Origin: Tepidibacter hydrothermalis
GTDB taxonomy: Bacteria; Bacillota; Clostridia; Peptostreptococcales; Peptostreptococcaceae
Assembly: GCF_029542625.1 (NCBI RefSeq)
Contig: NZ_CP120733.1
Coordinates: forward strand, 186,001-250,000
Length of the DNA stretch: 64,000 bases
Reading direction: 5' to 3'
Under the pieces are notes generated by a model. The model was not told the DNA's origin and did no database searches. It saw only the letters and a list, made by a program, of their open reading frames with translations. Positions 56,634 through 64,000 of the stretch are shown here, in pieces (positions within the stretch are counted from its first letter, which is position 1; each line of letters opens with the position of its first letter). Position numbers and translations under genes: made by a program.

Positions 56634-57950
56634 ATGAACAAAAAGTCAGGAAATCCTTGGGCGTTATTGCCTTTGGCAGTGTTTTTAATTATTTTTATTG
56701 GATCAGGAATTATAACTAATGATTTTTATAAGATGCCTGTTATTGTAGCTTTTTTAATATCAGCAGCTGTAGCTTTATTTATGAATCCAAAAGAGAGTAT
56801 ATCTAATAAGATAGATGTGTTTTGTAAAGGTGCGGGAGATAGTAATATTATACTTATGGCAATTATATTTATATTAGCTGGAGCATTTGGAAATGTAGCA
56901 AAAGAAATGGGAGGAGTAGATGCTACTGTAAATTTAAGTTTATCTATTCTACCTGAAAATTTATTAATAGTTGGATTATTCGTTATTGCATGTTTTATAT
57001 CTTTTTCAATGGGAACGTCTGTAGGAACTATAGTAGCACTTGCACCAATTGCTATAGGAGTTGCAGAAAAGTTATCAATACCAGTTGGATTAGCACTTGG
57101 AGCAGTAGTTGGTGGTGGAATGTTTGGAGACAATTTATCTATGATTTCAGATACTACTATTGCAGCTATTAGAACTCAAGGTTGTGAAATGAGAGATAAA
57201 TTTAAAGTTAACTTTATTATAACTTTACCAGCAGCTATTATAACTGCAGTAATTTTAGGTGTTATAACATCGGGAAATCAACTTACTTTAGATACTGAAT
57301 ATACTTATGAGATAGTTAAGGTATTACCGTACTTATCTGTATTAGTAGCAGCTCTATTTGGTGTTAATGTATTTATAATACTAGGCGGAGGTATTTTATT
57401 TGCAGGAGCTGTAGGTCTTTATTATAAATCATTTGGAGTATTTGGATTTATACAGGCTGTAGCCACTGGAATTTCTGGAATGGAAGACTTAGCTATGATA
57501 GCTATAATAGTTGGTGGAGTAGTAGAGCTTATAAAGTTTAATGGAGGAATACAGTTTATACTAGAGTTTATAAGAAGCAGAATAAAGACAAAAAAGGGTG
57601 CAGAATTTGGAATAGCAGCTATTGTAAGTATTGTAGATATATGTACTGCTAATAATACTATAGCAATAGTTATGGCAGGTCCTATAGCAAAAGATATAGC
57701 AGCAGAATATGATATAGACCCAAGAAGAAGTGCTAGTATATTAGATATATTTGCAGCATCTTGCCAAGGTCTAATTCCATACGGAGCACAAATATTGATA
57801 GCAGCAGGTCTTGCATCTATATCACCTTTAGCTATAATGAAGTATTTACACTATCCGATATTAATATTTGCATTTGGAATAATAGCAATATCATTTGGAT
57901 ATCCAAATCTTGAAGCTAAAGCTAAAAAAGCAAGTGAAGTTGTAAGTTAG
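56634..57950 (+). CDS. metT: NhaC-type Na+/H+ antiporter family, predicted methionine transporter
   Basis: A 438-residue permease with about ten to twelve membrane helices. It belongs to the Na+/H+ antiporter NhaC-like group, with SFSMGTSVGTIVALAPIAIGVAE, GGGMFGDNLSMISDTTIAAI and TANNTIAIVMAGPIAKDIA. Members under S-box control were predicted earlier to be methionine transporters (MetT), and the SAM riboswitch 160 bases upstream supports that. Start at ATG 56634 after GAGGGAG. No other methionine gene is adjacent. Confidence 0.9.
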   Translation: MNKKSGNPWALLPLAVFLIIFIGSGIITNDFYKMPVIVAFLISAAVALFMNPKESISNKIDVFCKGAGDSNIILMAIIFILAGAFGNVAKEMGGVDATVNLSLSILPENLLIVGLFVIACFISFSMGTSVGTIVALAPIAIGVAEKLSIPVGLALGAVVGGGMFGDNLSMISDTTIAAIRTQGCEMRDKFKVNFIITLPAAIITAVILGVITSGNQLTLDTEYTYEIVKVLPYLSVLVAALFGVNVFIILGGGILFAGAVGLYYKSFGVFGFIQAVATGISGMEDLAMIAIIVGGVVELIKFNGGIQFILEFIRSRIKTKKGAEFGIAAIVSIVDICTANNTIAIVMAGPIAKDIAAEYDIDPRRSASILDIFAASCQGLIPYGAQILIAAGLASISPLAIMKYLHYPILIFAFGIIAISFGYPNLEAKAKKASEVVS

Positions 57951-57969
57951 AAAAAAATATATAAATTAG

Positions 57970-58007
57970 AAAGTCTACCTTTAGATATCTAGAGGTAGAC
58001 TTTTTTT
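57970..58007 (+). terminator. Terminator after metT
   Basis: AAAGTCTACCT pairs with AGGTAGACTTT, with a loop that also pairs (AGATATCT), then T residues. The stem words match the terminator at 62356, which flanks the other end of the glycyl radical cassette. Confidence 0.88.
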
Positions 58008-58009
58008 AC

Positions 58010-58160
58010 TCTATAGGAAATTATAACATTTTTGTTTTGTGAATAATAATGATAAGAGAACTATAGTATCAACTATTTTTGAGCAACGGAGACCGTAGGG
58101 ATCGTTGGCGACATGAGCCATGCGTTAGCATGAAGCGAATTTTTTACACTTCCACTAGAC
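58010..58160 (+). repeat. Family 2 repeat, diverged copy
   Basis: AT-rich 5' part as at 36045, then CAACTATTTTTGAGCAACGG, CGTTGGCGACATGAGCC, and a second hairpin CATGC-GTTA-GCATG that keeps the GTTA loop but changes both stem arms. It ends GAAGCGAATTTTTT, with a second GACGAATTTT nearby. Confidence 0.65.
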
Positions 58161-58169
58161 GAATTTTGT

Positions 58170-58240
58170 TTGACAGAAATTATTTTAATATGCTATATTT
58201 ATTTTAGGATCCCAAAAATAATATAGGGTCCTAAATTTGG
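58170..58240 (+). promoter_or_regulatory. Promoter and operator-like repeat of the glycyl radical operon
   Basis: TTGACA (58170-58175) and TATATT (58194-58199) with an 18-base spacer. Just downstream TTTAGGATCCC (58203-58213) and GGGTCCTAAA (58226-58235) form an inverted repeat with one unpaired base; CCCAAA and TTTGGG extend it. It is placed where a repressor, perhaps the GntR protein at 61681, would sit. Confidence 0.6.
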
Positions 58241-58262
58241 GAAGAGGGGGAGAGATTATTAT

Positions 58263-60653
58263 ATGAACAAGGAAAATAAGTCATACATAAAAAGAATAGA
58301 AAGGCTTAAATCAAAGCTTTTAGAGATTAGACCTGAGATGGATTTAGAAAATGCTAGAATTCTGACTGAGAGTTTTATAGAAACTGAAGGACATCCACAT
58401 GTTGTTAGAAAGGCTAAGGCTTTTCATAAACAGTGTAGTGAAAAGACTATTGAAATTTATGAAGATGAATTAATTGTAGGCTGTTCTGGTAGTAAAAAAC
58501 GTGGGGGAATTCTATGTGCAGATACTTGTTGGTCTGTACTTGATGCTGAACTAGATACTATAAGCAATAGAAAATATGATCCTTTTTATCTTTGTGCTGA
58601 AGATAGGGTTATTTTTGAACAGGTAATTAAACCGTACTGGAAAGGGAAATCAAATTATGAAAAGTGGTTAGTTCAAGTTCCTGAAGAAACTAAAGAACTT
58701 ACTGATAATGGAATTCTTTATATTAATAGAAAGGCTGTTAGAGGTTTTGGTGAAACTACTGCAGGATACGAATGGCTTCTTAATGTTGGGATATCTGGTA
58801 TTGTTGAAGAAATTCAAAAAAGTAGAGAAAAACTAGATATTACTATTCCGGGTGATTACCAAAAGGATTATTATTTAAAATCTCAATTAATTGCTGCTGA
58901 TGGTATTAAAATTTTGATTGAGAGACATGCCAAGTTAGCTCATAAATATGCAGACGAAACTGATGATTTAATTAGAAAAAAAGAGCTTAATGATATTGCT
59001 TCAATTTGTGATTCTATCTCATGGAATCCTGCAAAGAATTTTAGAGAAGCTCTTCAACTTTTTTATTTCTATCAAACATGCATTTTCATGGAGCAAAATG
59101 CTGCAAGTTATAACCCAGGTAGAATGGATCAGTATTTATGGAAATATTATAAAAATGATTTAGAAAAAGGGATTATAACTAAAGATGAAGCTCAGGAGTT
59201 GTTAGGTTGTCTTTGGATTAAGTTTAGTGAACCATGTTTATTCCAAGATGAAGTTACTGCTGAATTTGCAGCTGGATATCCGATGTTTCAAAATGTTTGT
59301 GTTGGAGGAGTAGATGATTGTGGAAGAGATGCTGTAAATGATTTATCTTATATGATTTTACAAGCTACTATGGATGTAAAGTTATATCAACCATCTTTAT
59401 CTGTTAGATATAGTGTTGGTAAGAACCCTAATTCATTCTTAAAAAAGGTAGTTGATCTTATGAGTTTGGGAACTGGATTCCCGGCTTTTCATAATGATGA
59501 TATTGGTATAAGAATGCTTATGAACAAAGGAATTCCTTTAAAGGAAGCTTTTAATTGGAATCCTTGTGGATGTGTTGAAACAAATCTTGAAGGTAGAACT
59601 AAACAATATACAGCTCTTGCAGATATCAACTTAGGAAGTATGGTTGAATTTGCTCTTTTAAATGGGAAGATGAGAAAAAATAATAAAGTTATTTCTATTA
59701 AATCTGGTGATCCTCTTGAATTTGATACTTATGAAAAGTTTTTAGATGCAGTTAAGGATCAGATTAAATATTCTGTTAGAGCTTGTGTAATGGGAAGTCA
59801 TGTAATAGATGAGGTATGTATGGATAGAACTTGTCCTACTTTATCTCTTACTTTTAAAGAGTGTATTAAAAGTGCCAAGGATTATGCTTGGGGTGGTGCT
59901 AAATACAATATTGGTAATGGAATTATTCTTATTGGTATTGCTGATTTGATTAATAGTTTGGCTGCTGTTCGTCACACTATATATAATGAGAAAAACATTT
60001 CTATGGATGAACTTTTAAAAGCTTTAGAGAATAATTTTGAAGGTTATGATATCCTTCATAAAATTTGTATGGATGCTCCTAAGTATGGAAATGATGATTC
60101 TTTAGTAGATGATATAGCAGGAGATATATTTACTTTTATTGCTGATGAAATAGAGAAATATGATAGTAAATTTGGTAAGCTAACTCCAGGTATTTTACCT
60201 GTTTCAGGTAATACTCCTTTTGGCTTAGAGGTTGGAGCATTGCCGTCTGGAAGAAAAGCGTGGACTCCTTTAGCAGATGGAGTTAGTCCTTCTGGTGGAT
60301 CTGATATGAATGGTCCTACTGCTGTTCTTAAGTCTGTTGCTAATATTCCTCATGCTAGATTTACTCAAGGAACTTTACTTAACATGAAGGTTGAACCTTC
60401 TATGATTTCTGATGAAGCAGGTAAGATTCAGATGATGTCTTTACTTAAGAGTATGTGTACACTTGGAGTATATCATGTTCAGTTCAATGTAATAGATCAA
60501 GAGAAACTTATCAAGGCTCAAAAGGAACCAGAAAAATATAAAGGACTTTTAGTTAGGGTTGCTGGTTATACTGCATACTTTACTGAATTAGGTAAAGATA
60601 TTCAAGATGAAATAATAGGTAGAACTATTCAAACTGGAATTTCTGTGGGGTGA
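58263..60653 (+). CDS. Glycyl radical enzyme, substrate unassigned
   Basis: A 796-residue pyruvate formate-lyase-like enzyme. The C-terminal glycyl radical loop RVAGYTAYF carries Gly768; the thiyl radical site is Cys437 in NPCGCVETN, with Glu439 as the usual acid/base, so it belongs to the dehydratase/decarboxylase/lyase groups and not to PFL itself. The length is close to hydroxyproline or glycerol dehydratases and shorter than hydroxyphenylacetate decarboxylase. The common GCVEPQ is replaced by GCVETN. No small subunit, microcompartment or proC gene is near. Isoleucine is mostly ATT here, whereas most genes nearby use ATA, which may mean transfer. Activase and GntR regulator follow. Confidence 0.93.
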   Translation: MNKENKSYIKRIERLKSKLLEIRPEMDLENARILTESFIETEGHPHVVRKAKAFHKQCSEKTIEIYEDELIVGCSGSKKRGGILCADTCWSVLDAELDTISNRKYDPFYLCAEDRVIFEQVIKPYWKGKSNYEKWLVQVPEETKELTDNGILYINRKAVRGFGETTAGYEWLLNVGISGIVEEIQKSREKLDITIPGDYQKDYYLKSQLIAADGIKILIERHAKLAHKYADETDDLIRKKELNDIASICDSISWNPAKNFREALQLFYFYQTCIFMEQNAASYNPGRMDQYLWKYYKNDLEKGIITKDEAQELLGCLWIKFSEPCLFQDEVTAEFAAGYPMFQNVCVGGVDDCGRDAVNDLSYMILQATMDVKLYQPSLSVRYSVGKNPNSFLKKVVDLMSLGTGFPAFHNDDIGIRMLMNKGIPLKEAFNWNPCGCVETNLEGRTKQYTALADINLGSMVEFALLNGKMRKNNKVISIKSGDPLEFDTYEKFLDAVKDQIKYSVRACVMGSHVIDEVCMDRTCPTLSLTFKECIKSAKDYAWGGAKYNIGNGIILIGIADLINSLAAVRHTIYNEKNISMDELLKALENNFEGYDILHKICMDAPKYGNDDSLVDDIAGDIFTFIADEIEKYDSKFGKLTPGILPVSGNTPFGLEVGALPSGRKAWTPLADGVSPSGGSDMNGPTAVLKSVANIPHARFTQGTLLNMKVEPSMISDEAGKIQMMSLLKSMCTLGVYHVQFNVIDQEKLIKAQKEPEKYKGLLVRVAGYTAYFTELGKDIQDEIIGRTIQTGISVG

Positions 60654-60657
60654 TACT

Positions 60658-61626
60658 TTGCTAGAAAAAATAAATAGAAAAGGTTCTATACTTAGAATTG
60701 AGAGAGCTTCAATTCATGATGGAGATGGAATTAGAACAGTTGTGTATTTTAATGGATGTCCATTAAAATGTAAATGGTGTTCTACTCCTGAATCACAAAA
60801 TATAAATGACAAACTGGGATATATACAAAAAAAATGTACTATATGTAAAAGATGTATAAGTCATTGTCCTGAAAATGCATTGTCTTTATCTAATGATGAA
60901 AAAATTCATATAGACAGATCAAAGTGTACTAGCTGTTTTAAATGTATTGATATATGTCCTTTTGGTGCATTTAAAAAGTATGGTATGACTATGTCTGTAG
61001 ATGAAGTAATAAATGAAATAAGTAAGGATGAGCTTTTTTACTTTCATTCTAATGGAGGAGTTACAATAAGTGGTGGTGAATGTCTTATTCAGGTTGAATT
61101 TTTAAGGGATGTTCTTAAAGGGTGCAAGATGAAAGGAATCAACACAGCTATTGAAACAAGTTTGTTCGCCAAATATAAAGATATTGAAAAGGTACTTCCA
61201 TTTGTTGATACACTTTTTATAGATATAAAACATATGGACTCTAGTTGTCATAAGGCATTAACGGGTGTAAAAAATGATATTATCTTAGATAATATTATTA
61301 AACTCGATTCTTCAAAGTATAACTTTGATATTCGAATAAGAGTTCCGATTATTCCTGGCCTGAATGATTCTGATTATAATTTATTAGATACTCTAGAGTT
61401 TTGTAATAAATTAAGTAAGATTAGATATATAGAACTTTTACCTTATCACAGATATGGAATTGATACTTATAATTCACTGGATATTGAGTATGAGCTTAAG
61501 AATATAAATTCGCCATCAAAGGATTGTATTAAAAGGATAGTTTCACTTTTAGAACAAAAAAAATATAGCTTAGAAATACGAGCAAATACAGGAATTCCAG
61601 ATGGTTCGATAGATTTGACTAAATAA
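60658..61626 (+). CDS. Glycyl radical enzyme activating enzyme (radical SAM)
   Basis: A 322-residue activase. The SAM-cluster motif CPLKCKWC is near residue 31, and a ferredoxin-like insert with two four-Cys motifs (CTICKRCISHCP and CTSCFKCIDICP) follows at about 60-110, typical of the activases of non-PFL glycyl radical enzymes. It cleaves SAM to abstract hydrogen from the Gly of the upstream enzyme. TTG 60658, four bases after the previous stop and after GGGGTG, is the start. It is tightly coupled to the enzyme gene. Confidence 0.94.
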   Translation: MLEKINRKGSILRIERASIHDGDGIRTVVYFNGCPLKCKWCSTPESQNINDKLGYIQKKCTICKRCISHCPENALSLSNDEKIHIDRSKCTSCFKCIDICPFGAFKKYGMTMSVDEVINEISKDELFYFHSNGGVTISGGECLIQVEFLRDVLKGCKMKGINTAIETSLFAKYKDIEKVLPFVDTLFIDIKHMDSSCHKALTGVKNDIILDNIIKLDSSKYNFDIRIRVPIIPGLNDSDYNLLDTLEFCNKLSKIRYIELLPYHRYGIDTYNSLDIEYELKNINSPSKDCIKRIVSLLEQKKYSLEIRANTGIPDGSIDLTK

Positions 61627-61631
61627 TTTTC

Positions 61632-61645
61632 AAATGATATCATTT
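61632..61645. promoter_or_regulatory. 14-bp perfect palindrome before the GntR gene
   Basis: AAATGATATCATTT between the activase stop and the regulator start, 36 bases before ATG 61681. A possible operator for autoregulation; could also be chance in AT-rich DNA. Confidence 0.35.
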
Positions 61646-61680
61646 ATATATTATTTAGTATCAAATTTTGAGGTGATCGA

Positions 61681-62334
61681 ATGAAAGATGAACAAACAAA
61701 TCAATCCCTGATGGATTTAGCTTATATAGATATCAAGAATAAAATTCTTAATTTAACTTATCCACCAGGGTCAGCTTTAACGGAATCAGGTTTAGCTAAG
61801 GAATTGGAAAGTAGCAGGATGCCAGTTAGAATGGCTATTAAAAGACTTGAAATAGAGGGATTATTAGTTGCTGGTTATAGAAAAAAGATAAGAGTTAAGG
61901 AAGTTACTCGTAAAGACGTTTTGGAAATATATCAGTTAAGAAGTCTTTTTGAAGAAAATGCTCTTAAGATGATTTTTGATATGGATAAGACATGGGAATA
62001 TTCACATCGTCTTGAAGCAAAAGTTGTTAACATGAGAGGTGCTCATAATAATGTATATGATTGGGAAGTTGCTGATACTGAAATGCATAAAGAACTAATC
62101 AGCGTTTTTGAAAATGATAGAATCAATAAAATTTATCAAAATAATCAAAATGAATTAATACGTATAGGTTTAATATGTGGTAAAAGCAGTGTTCATATTA
62201 AAGAAGTTAATGATCGTTTAGTTGAATTTGTTGAAGCTATTCGTAATAAAGAATATGAACTAGCCAATAGTATATTAAAAGAAGATCATTTAGAATCAGG
62301 ACTTGAAATGGCTCTTGAGAAAATTACTATTTAA
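61681..62334 (+). CDS. GntR family (FCD) transcriptional regulator
   Basis: A 217-residue regulator. The winged helix is at about 10-75 (AYIDIKNKILNLTYPPGSALTESGLAKELESSRMPVRMAIKRLEIEGLL) and an FCD ligand/metal-binding domain follows (about 82-210), with LEIYQLRSLFEENALKMI, VADTEMHKELI and the C-terminal LKEDHLESG. ATG 61681 follows GAGGTGATCG. FCD regulators usually sense an organic acid or sugar acid, often the substrate of the neighbouring enzyme, so it probably controls the glycyl radical pair. Confidence 0.93.
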   Translation: MKDEQTNQSLMDLAYIDIKNKILNLTYPPGSALTESGLAKELESSRMPVRMAIKRLEIEGLLVAGYRKKIRVKEVTRKDVLEIYQLRSLFEENALKMIFDMDKTWEYSHRLEAKVVNMRGAHNNVYDWEVADTEMHKELISVFENDRINKIYQNNQNELIRIGLICGKSSVHIKEVNDRLVEFVEAIRNKEYELANSILKEDHLESGLEMALEKITI

Positions 62335-62355
62335 TAGAGTTATTGTGTATAAATA

Positions 62356-62390
62356 AAAAAAGTCTACCTAAGATTAGGTAGACTTTTTTT
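62356..62390. terminator. Bidirectional terminator after the GntR gene
   Basis: AAAAAAGTCTACCT and AGGTAGACTTTTTT form a perfect stem. It also serves the small gene on the minus strand. Confidence 0.88.
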
Positions 62391-62499
62391 ATAATATTCC
62401 GATTAAAAAACTAGAAATAAAGTACATTATTAATAGTATTGATAAACATGCTGAATAGTCTTTGACTCGGGTTGGAACGGACCTGTCACCGTTGGACAT
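62389..62499 (-). CDS. 36-residue small membrane protein
   Basis: The frame encodes MSNGDRSVPTRVKDYSA then CLSILLIMYFISSFLIGIL: a polar, basic N terminus and one membrane helix. AAGGAG lies about 12 bases upstream of the ATG on the minus strand, a long spacing; an in-frame GTG six codons... closer to that site is too near it. The first half uses more G and C than the surroundings. It ends in the shared terminator. Plausible micropeptide of unknown role. Confidence 0.5.
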   Translation of the reverse strand: MSNGDRSVPTRVKDYSACLSILLIMYFISSFLIGIL

Positions 62500-62746
62500 G
62501 TCAGAAATCACACTCCTTAATTTTAGTTACTATTATTATATTATAGAACTTTAGTTATTATTATTATATCACAAACTTAGATTTTGGGAACTATCAAATT
62601 TTGTAATATATGTATATGACAAAGTATAAAGTAAATTTATTATAATGAATTTCAAAAAAGTTTACATTTAAAAATTCTAAAATAAATATTTTTTTATTTT
62701 AAAATTTCTAAAAATTAATTATAATAAGTCATAAGGAGTGAATAAT

Positions 62747-64000
62747 ATGTTTGACATAAAAGAACAGTTAAAAAATCTACCTAGTTCACCAGGTGTTTAT
62801 ATAATGAAGGATAAATATAAAAATGTTATATATGTAGGAAAGGCTATATCTTTGAAAAACAGAGTAAGACAGTATTTTATGTCAAAGAACCATACTTTAA
62901 AAGTAAAATCTATGGTTAAAAATATTACTGAATTTGAATATATAATTACAGATTCAGAAGTAGAGGCATTGATACTTGAGTGCAATCTAATAAAGGAATA
63001 TAGACCTAAATACAATGTTTTATTAAGAGATGATAAAACTTATCCATATATAAAGATAACATTAAATGAAGATTATCCTAGAGTATTAAAGGTTAGAAAG
63101 ATAAAGAAAGACAAAGCTAAATATTTTGGACCATATACTAATATAACTGCTCTTAATGAGACCTTAGATCTTATAAAAAATATGTATCCTATAAGATCTT
63201 GCAGTATAGATATAAATAGAGCTATACAAAGAAAACAAAGACCTTGTCTTAACTATCATATTAAAAAATGCATAGGGCCATGTACTGGAAATGTGAGCAA
63301 GAAAGATTATATGGAAATGATAGATGAGATAATAATGATTCTATCTGGTAAAATAGAAAATCTTAAAAAAGAACTACAAATAAATATGGAATTATGTTCA
63401 AAGAATTTTGAATTTGAAAAAGCTGCAAAATACAGAGATAAAATAATGAGTATTGAAAATATAATACAAACACAAAAGATAGTAACTACTAATGATATAA
63501 ATCAAGATGTAATAGCAATGTCAAAGGTAGATGATGAAGCTTGTGTCCAAATATTTTTTATTAGGAATGGAAAAATAGTGGGTAGAGAACACTATATATT
63601 AAAAGGTGTAATTGATAATGAAAGAGAAGAAATAATGGCTTCTTTTATAAAACAATTTTATTCATCTGGTGTATTTATACCCAGGGAGTTAATAATAGAA
63701 AATGAAATAGAGGATATGGAGATAATAAAGAAGTGGTTAAGTGGTATTAAAAGTAAAAATGTAGAAATTAAAATACCTAAAAGAGGAGAAAAAAAAGATC
63801 TTGTTAATATGGTAAGAAAAAATGCTTTAGAAGCACTAGAAAAGTTTACGAATTTAGAAAAGATCAAGTTTGAAAAGACTACAGGTGTTTTAGATCAGAT
63901 AAAAGAATTGTTAAATTTAGATAATAAACCAAAAAGAATAGAAGCATATGATATCTCAAATATACAAGGAGTGGATTCAGTAGGAAGCATGGTTGTATTT
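62747..64000 (+). CDS. uvrC: Excinuclease ABC subunit C (5' part)
   Basis: The frame stays open to the right edge, giving the first 418 residues of about 600. The N-terminal GIY-YIG nuclease domain reads LPSSPGVYIMKDKYKNVIYVGKAISLKNRVRQYF, the Cys-rich CLNYHIKKCIGPC motif follows near 167-180, a UVR motif (NFEFEKAAKYRDKIMSIENI) near 220, and the start of the RNase H-like domain at IEAYDISNIQG. UvrC makes both incisions around a lesion marked by UvrAB. ATG 62747 follows AAGGAG. It is separated from uvrBA by about 9 kb, with the glycyl radical cassette between. Confidence 0.97.
   Translation, partial: MFDIKEQLKNLPSSPGVYIMKDKYKNVIYVGKAISLKNRVRQYFMSKNHTLKVKSMVKNITEFEYIITDSEVEALILECNLIKEYRPKYNVLLRDDKTYPYIKITLNEDYPRVLKVRKIKKDKAKYFGPYTNITALNETLDLIKNMYPIRSCSIDINRAIQRKQRPCLNYHIKKCIGPCTGNVSKKDYMEMIDEIIMILSGKIENLKKELQINMELCSKNFEFEKAAKYRDKIMSIENIIQTQKIVTTNDINQDVIAMSKVDDEACVQIFFIRNGKIVGREHYILKGVIDNEREEIMASFIKQFYSSGVFIPRELIIENEIEDMEIIKKWLSGIKSKNVEIKIPKRGEKKDLVNMVRKNALEALEKFTNLEKIKFEKTTGVLDQIKELLNLDNKPKRIEAYDISNIQGVDSVGSMVVF

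Overview
The window is AT-rich (genes prefer ATA, AGA and TTA codons) and comes from an anaerobic, spore-forming Gram-positive bacterium, most likely a Clostridia member of the Peptostreptococcaceae. Supporting signs are sporulation genes (gerS-like, ytrH/ytrI, ytaF), a glycyl radical enzyme, strong GGAGG ribosome binding sites with many TTG and GTG starts, an S-box riboswitch, and a 16S rRNA of clostridial cluster XI type. The genus cannot be fixed by eye.

Layout. 1-2.9 kb: end of a molybdate-binding protein, a candidate UGA-containing selenoprotein, and a dCache chemoreceptor. 2.9-6.3 kb: acpS, a CBS-domain protein, gerS, alr and mazEF. 6.4-14.2 kb: a secreted protein, a cell-wall polymer cluster (DUF5693, csaB, tagA/wecG), a YitT protein and a split transketolase. 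14.6-25.3 kb: secreted and signalling genes, a second chemoreceptor, ytrHI, an ECF sigma/membrane partner pair, DUF881, a lipoprotein rhodanese and ytaF. 25.5-29.2 kb: a peptide/nickel-type ABC binding protein and two permeases with no ATPase genes beside them. 29.3-36 kb: a small unknown protein, an E. coli-type YcaO with a YlbF protein, a PrcB-like protein, a Lon-like protease and 5-formyl-THF cyclo-ligase. 36.3-40.4 kb: ftsE-ftsX-envC-like-ctp, a cell-wall remodelling set. 41.1-46.1 kb: an rRNA operon with two 5S genes and no tRNA. 46.7-48.4 kb: small membrane and secreted proteins. 48.7-53.5 kb: uvrB-uvrA. 53.7-56.3 kb: a 27-residue protein, a GyrI-like/WYL regulator pair and an FMN-binding lipoprotein. 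56.3-58 kb: a SAM-riboswitch-controlled NhaC-type (MetT-like) transporter. 58.2-62.3 kb: a glycyl radical enzyme, its activase and a GntR regulator. From 62.7 kb: uvrC, cut by the window end.

The most unusual content is intergenic. Family 1 has nine copies or remnants. Its base is a stem whose sequence differs from copy to copy but stays self-complementary, while internal motifs (ATACC opposite CTAAC, and an apical hairpin with a CTCCCTA..GGTCA loop) are conserved. The copies form a graded series from about 230 bp down to bare hairpins. Family 2 has seven copies or partial copies of a two-hairpin unit with compensatory stem changes, a conserved GTTA loop and the ending GACGAATTTT. Family 3 has two good copies, one of them nested inside a family 1 copy. 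These look like mobile or amplified structured elements, some probably acting as terminators. A second highlight is the in-frame UGA followed directly by Cys and a small hairpin at 587-611, as expected of the CC/Se-type (HesB-like) selenoproteins.

All assignments come from reading the sequence and remembering protein families. No database search was run.
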